Origin: Vermamoeba vermiformis
Lineage: Eukaryota; Tubulinea; Echinamoebida
Direction: 5' to 3'
Length of the DNA: 64,000 bases
Assembly (NCBI GenBank): GCA_045837725.1
Contig: JBEWZL010000221.1
Coordinates: 62,001-126,000, forward strand
The stretch's first letter is position 1, and every line of letters begins with the position of its first letter. Both the position numbers and the translations under genes were made by a program. Under the pieces are notes generated by a model. The model was given only the letters and a program-made list of their open reading frames with translations. It searched no databases and was not told where the DNA came from. Of the stretch, positions 59,750-64,000 are shown piece after piece.

Positions 59750-61917
59750 TTAGTTCTTAATAACGTTGTTCTTAAGGTAAGCTTGCATTCTGGGGAACAT
59801 AGGAGTACCGAGACCAGTCACGGCGTCCCAGCCCTGAGTAGCGACGTAACCAGCAGTACCGCAGCAAGACTCAGTGCAGTAGTTGTTGCCAGTGGTGATG
59901 TCGGTGAAAGTGCTCTGGTCAGCAGCGTACATCTTGTACAACAAGGGGTTGGCAAAGCCAATAGGGTTCTTGCCGTGGTCCAACAAGTAGCTGTTCAAGA
60001 GAGCAATGACAGCACCGAAGACGGGAGAGGAGGCAGAAGTACCGTCGACTTGAACAAAACCGCCGTCAGAACCCAAGTAGATGAGGTAGTTGTGACCGTT
60101 GGCAGCGACGTCAGGGAAGGCGCGGTTGGAAGCATTGTATTGCCCAGTAGGAAGATTCGTGGCAATATTCAAGTAGCCATTGACGTTGGCCTTTTGCCAG
60201 CCAGGCATGCTGCTAATCAAAGAAAAGCCACCGCCAGAAGTGATCAAGGCAGCTAAACAACAAATAAGGTTAACGAAATCACAGAGACGAACTTCGAACG
60301 TACTAGGATAAGAGCAAGATGTTTCAGTGGTGATGGTGGCGCAAGTGAAACTGTAAGGCATTAATCAATGTTCGCTGCGAATAAAATGAGCTCAGACTTA
60401 CCCCTGTTGTTTGCAAATAGGAGGTTGGTTCGCTTGACGCTTGTTGTTGGAACTGGATGCATACAACATGGTGGCACCAACGGAAGTGACCCAAGGAGAT
60501 GCACCAGGGAAGATGGAGGAGATAGTACCAGCGCAGGAAGTGTCTTCGTCACCAGGAGCACCTTGATCACCAGAAGCGGCCAACAAAGTGATGCCCTTCA
60601 AACCGATCTTCATGAACTCGACGTTGACCTTGTTCACGTAGTCGAAGGATTGTTGAGTGGTCGAGCAACCAGTGATCTGGCATTGCAAGTCTTCAGGCCA
60701 GCCCCAAGACATCGAAACAGCAAGAGGGAAGCTCTTGGCGTTGAAGAGACCAGTGGCAAACTCGTACATCCAGTTGTTGACGGTCCAGTACCAGAAAGTA
60801 GTGTTCAAGGCAAGTGAGGCACCATACTGCGTCACGAATTAGCGATCTGCTACATACTTAAGGTTGAATTAGACTTACTTGAACATCGAGAGTGGACTCG
60901 GCAGACGGGTTGTTGGGCAAGAAAGGACCGACAATCTTGCTGACAACAACTTTCTCGTTCATTCCTTGGTTGAAGGCGGTCATGTCGGCGGCTGCGTAAG
61001 CACCGTTTTGGCTGGTAATGAACTCAGCGACACCATAAGAGCTCTGCTTGTTGACCCAGTAGTTGGCAGGAATCTTGTACATGTTTCTCAATTGACCGGG
61101 ATAGATGTAACCAAGGGGATCGGTTTGCTCAACATCACGCTTGCTGAGGATCTTGGATTTGCCACCGACAATAGGTTTGGGAACGAGCTCGGTAAGACCC
61201 ATAACCATTTCAACAACGTTAAGGTTATCAGGAATGTGAACCTCACCGAAGGCACGGACGACGGTGGTGCCTAAACAACGGTGATCAGATCGGATTTAAG
61301 GATCAAAAACTTTTTTGCGACTTACCGTGCTCAGTAGACTTGAAGTTGTACATTTGAGTGTGGAACATACGTTCAATGACGCCGATAGGAGCAGCAACCT
61401 TAATGAAGTCACGACCGGATACGTCGATCTGAGTGACTTCGAAAGATTGGAGCCAAGCAACAACGGGCTTGATCTCTTCGCTGGAAGGAGCGATCAAATC
61501 AAGAATTTGTTCAGAAGTCCACCATTTGCCTAGAAAACGTAAAGGAGATCAGATACCTACATTTACGAAATTCTTTCTTTTGAGGCAACTCACCGTAGTT
61601 AGGAGACTCAGGATCAGAGACATCGAGGAGGGTAGCCTGATTTTATACAGAATCGGTTAGTTTGGAGCAAAAGAACTATCGATCGACTCTTCAGTACAAT
61701 ATTTTAACTTTATGAAAAAAAATCAAAATAAATCGCCTACCTCGAGAACATCGAGATTCTTTTGAACCAAAGCCAAACTGAAAGTATGGACTTGAGTAGG
61801 GTTGGCACGAGAGAGCTTGACGAATTTGTCGGGCACTTGGTAGCGAACGTTCATGAGTTTAGCATTGATCATCGCAACAGCGAAGACCAAAGCCAAAACG
61901 ACTGTAATGCGAGCCAT
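59750..61917 (-). CDS. Sedolisin D: secreted S53 peptidase, intact triad, GC-rich codons
   Basis: Signal peptide MARITVVLALVFAVAMINAK at 61917. The prodomain includes DVSDPESPNYGKWW and VTQIDVSGRDFIKVAAPIGV. The catalytic Glu and Asp are in AESTLDVQ (near 60890), the oxyanion Asp in AASGDQGAPGD (near 60570) and the Ser in VQVDGTSASSPVFG (near 60040). In sedolisins A and B an intron splits this last motif; here the exon is continuous, so that intron was lost. The C-terminus is TGLGTPMFPRMQAYLKNNV. Third positions are richer in G and C than in the neighbouring paralogs, which in many protists marks high expression. It is likely the main secreted digestive protease of the cluster. Confidence 0.92.
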
Positions 61918-61986
61918 CTTGTCTTACGTTAATAAAACTAAAAACAAACAAGCAAAGATTTTTCGTACGAAAGTGTAGCGCTATTT

Positions 61987-62007
61987 CCTCCCTGTTTTTT
62001 TGGGAGG
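61987..62007 (-). promoter_or_regulatory. CCTCCC...GGGAGG inverted repeat upstream of sedolisin D
   Basis: In gene sense it reads TGCCTCCCAAAAAAACA then GGGAGGAAA, 69 bp before the ATG. Compare the element 66 bp before sedolisin A. The only difference in the core is three extra spacer bases. Sedolisins B and C lack it. Confidence 0.65.
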
Positions 62008-62138
62008 CAATTTGTGGCGCCAACTTACATTTTCTTCGGAACGTTCGAATTTTACGCAATCACCTTTCAACTTACGCAGTACCTTAATAATACTCACCAA
62101 AAGCGAAGCTCAAAGCTTAATTTATTTGAGTAATTGGA

Positions 62139-64000
62139 CTAATGGCCGTGGCTGTGGCTATGTCCACCGTGACCACCGCACGATCCACCGTCGCCATGGC
62201 TGTGGCTATGGCTGTGACCGCCGTGACCACCGCCACCTTGCTGAGCCAACTGCTGCAATTGCATGAAAAGATTGTTGTAATCAGCTTGAGTCAGTGTCTA
62301 ACAACAGTTAGAAGATCAGATCAGATTGCCTGAAAAATAATGTATTGTGCTTACTCTGTTGTTGACAACCATAGTAGCGACCGAGTCAACAGGCATATGC
62401 TCTTCGACGACCATATCAACAAGCTGCATGAGCATCTGTTGGAACAAGAACTGGTTCTTGCGTGGATCTTCTTCGTTATGCTCCGATCCGTCGGCGAAAG
62501 TGTAGGTCAAAATGCCAGTAGGCTTGAACTCCACCTTGGTGATGACCTTAGTATGGGCATCAGCGGGGTTGCCCTTCAACACCCAATGATCGCCCTGTCG
62601 TTCCTTAACCTCGTATCTGCGACCCTTCTCAACACGCTCCGCAGCGATCTTCTCCATTGCCTCTGCAGGGACGTATTAGAATATGATGTTACTACAACAA
62701 ACAAATTACCCATAGTGGTGGTAGAGGACGATGGCAAAGCCTTCAACGAGGTGCAGATCCAAGGCTCGGACTTGTCGTAGTCGAACTCGAAAACAGCGGT
62801 CCAGTCTCCAGGGAAATCTGTCTCAAACATGTCCCAGTCAGGCCAGAGTTTGACAGTGGCGACAAACTTGACAGGAGATACGACCTCGCTGATGATACCG
62901 TAGAACTTGATCCTATAGCACTTGTCAGTCAATTACGTTCGTTAGTTAGTTTGAGCTTTGCGTTGCTTACCAATTCTTTCCGTGCTTGGGAGTTTTTAAG
63001 TTGAAGTTGCAGCAGAAGCCAAGACCTATTATAATAGAACATTAGTAGGGCCGCGGAGTGTGCGCTCGGGATCCGACATACCAACACGAGGCTTCTTGCC
63101 AAAGAAGAACATTTCGTAGTTAGAAGGATGATACATCGCTCCACCGAAGTCTTTTTCATAGAGCTGCCATTGACGTCAGTATTACAAACAAAAGAACGAA
63201 CAATTTGACCGAACAAGTACCTGCGTTGTCTTCGTGTTCACGAAACCTTCGCTGCACATTTGAGGCAAGTCAAAAGTAAACTTTTGGCCAGGACCCTCAG
63301 AGTAGACCTCTAATTAAATGACGGTATTAGTCTAACGATAAACAATCGAGAGCAAGCGGGCACGAACCTCCTCCGTGAGCTTGCAAGAACTTGGCAACCT
63401 CAGTGTGTCCGCCTTCTTTAGCCATGGCCAAAGGTGTTGTGTTGCGCGAGGTCTTAACGTTGACGTTAGCACCGTGCTTAATTAAGACCTTGGCGCACTC
63501 AAGGTTGCCGTGGCATCCGCAGTAGTGCAACGGGGTCTCCAACAAGAAATTGGCCTTGTTCAAGTCAATAGGAACATTCTGTGCCTTGCACGTGTCGATG
63601 AGGAGCTAAATGAAGTCATTAGAGAATGCATTGCGTTATGAGGAAAAGCTTACCTCGAGACAGGCGCCAGATTCGTCTCTCAAAGCGGCGTGAACGGAAG
63701 TACTAAATAAAGTTATTGTTATTTAGTGAACATTAACAACATTTATACAAAAGATACGCAAACTAAGTTTACTAAGTTTACTACCGGATGTCAAATAATA
63801 AATAAATTTAAATTGTGGTTATGGTCTTTGATTCCAATAAAAATAAATATATTTTACTCATATTAGATTACCAAAAAATATTATTGAATTTTAAAAGGCT
63901 CCTTCCACGAATTTCGAAGGACAGATCGAAAATTAAATAAAATTTGGTAAAGTCATTTGATCGTCTGCGCGTATGTAGCACTTACAATCCTTGAACAACG
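62139..64000 (-). CDS. Ankyrin-repeat protein with His-rich C-terminal tail (N-terminus beyond window)
   Basis: Partial at the 5' end. Ankyrin repeats come first (ETPLHYCGCHGNLECAKVLI, then TTPLAMAKEGGHTEVAKFLQ, about 63600-63370). A middle domain of about 200 residues follows over several exons, with MYHPSNYEMFFFGKKP, WPDWDMFETDFPGDWTAVFE and YEVKERQGDHWVLKGNPADA; I do not recognise it, though its WxxxF-rich strands suggest a beta-sandwich. The last exon ends in a Gly/His-rich tail (GGHGGHSHSHSHGDGGSC, then GGHGGHSHSHGH) before TAG at 62139. That tail could bind zinc, nickel or copper. Codon use is GC-rich, like sedolisin D. Confidence 0.7.

Noticed and set aside
1-64000. CRISPR arrays, rRNA, tRNA, riboswitches
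   Set aside because: None found by eye; no array of spaced direct repeats and no cloverleaf with A and B boxes was recognised. A tRNA scan would be decisive.

Overview
This is nuclear DNA from an AT-rich, intron-dense unicellular eukaryote. Almost every gene is broken by GT...AG introns, most about 45-80 bp. TAA, TAG and TGA all act as terminators, so the code is standard. The gene content fits a free-living amoeboid protist, and an amoebozoan of protosteloid or dictyostelid type is my best guess: PSI/IPT and EGF receptors, a DOCK RhoGEF, F-box proteins, kelch proteins, and a cluster of secreted sedolisin (S53) proteases. Species is not determined. Most exon ends below come from reading splice sites by eye.

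Layout. 1-6949 (-): a large receptor with a secreted N-terminus, a probable beta-propeller, alternating PSI and IPT domains, one membrane span and a canonical RasGAP domain; its C-terminus runs off the window. 7850-11245 (-): a conserved gene split in two by a 2.57 kb DNA transposon (8256-10824). 11538-15395 (-): a TANGO2/NRDE protein, a secreted alpha/beta hydrolase and a tiny secreted protein. 15890-21655 (+): an EGF/PSI receptor and a kelch protein. 21761-26260: a miniature protein made only of part of the PARP regulatory helical domain, two coiled-coil proteins, a small Cys-rich surface protein and an atypical Rab-like GTPase. 26688-35997 (+): a DOCK RhoGEF. 36289-43386 (-): a solo-LTR-like element, an F-box/LRR protein, a short-chain dehydrogenase, a UCH deubiquitinase and a four-span membrane protein. 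44075-49767: an F-box/propeller protein, an M48 metalloprotease and a PRXL2-like thioredoxin-fold protein. 50630-61917: four sedolisin loci around a small hydrolase and an F-box protein. 62139-64000 (-): an ankyrin protein with a His-rich tail, truncated by the window edge.

Signalling is a theme: a transmembrane RasGAP, a Rho-family GEF, a Rab-like GTPase and an EGF/PSI receptor would all act at the cell surface or on vesicles. The sedolisin cluster shows active, inactivated and dying copies side by side. Two loci look intact (50630 and 59750) and share a CCTCCC-An-GGGAGG inverted repeat about 66-69 bp before the start codon. One has an open frame but has lost all three catalytic residues (53041). 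One is a pseudogene hit by a frameshift, an element insertion and a deletion (57670).

The observations most worth following are the plexin-like receptor RasGAP, the orphan PARP helical domain, the triad-less sedolisin with its missing promoter element, the precise transposon insertion, and an excess of TTCC(A/T)6GGAA palindromes lying mainly in introns.
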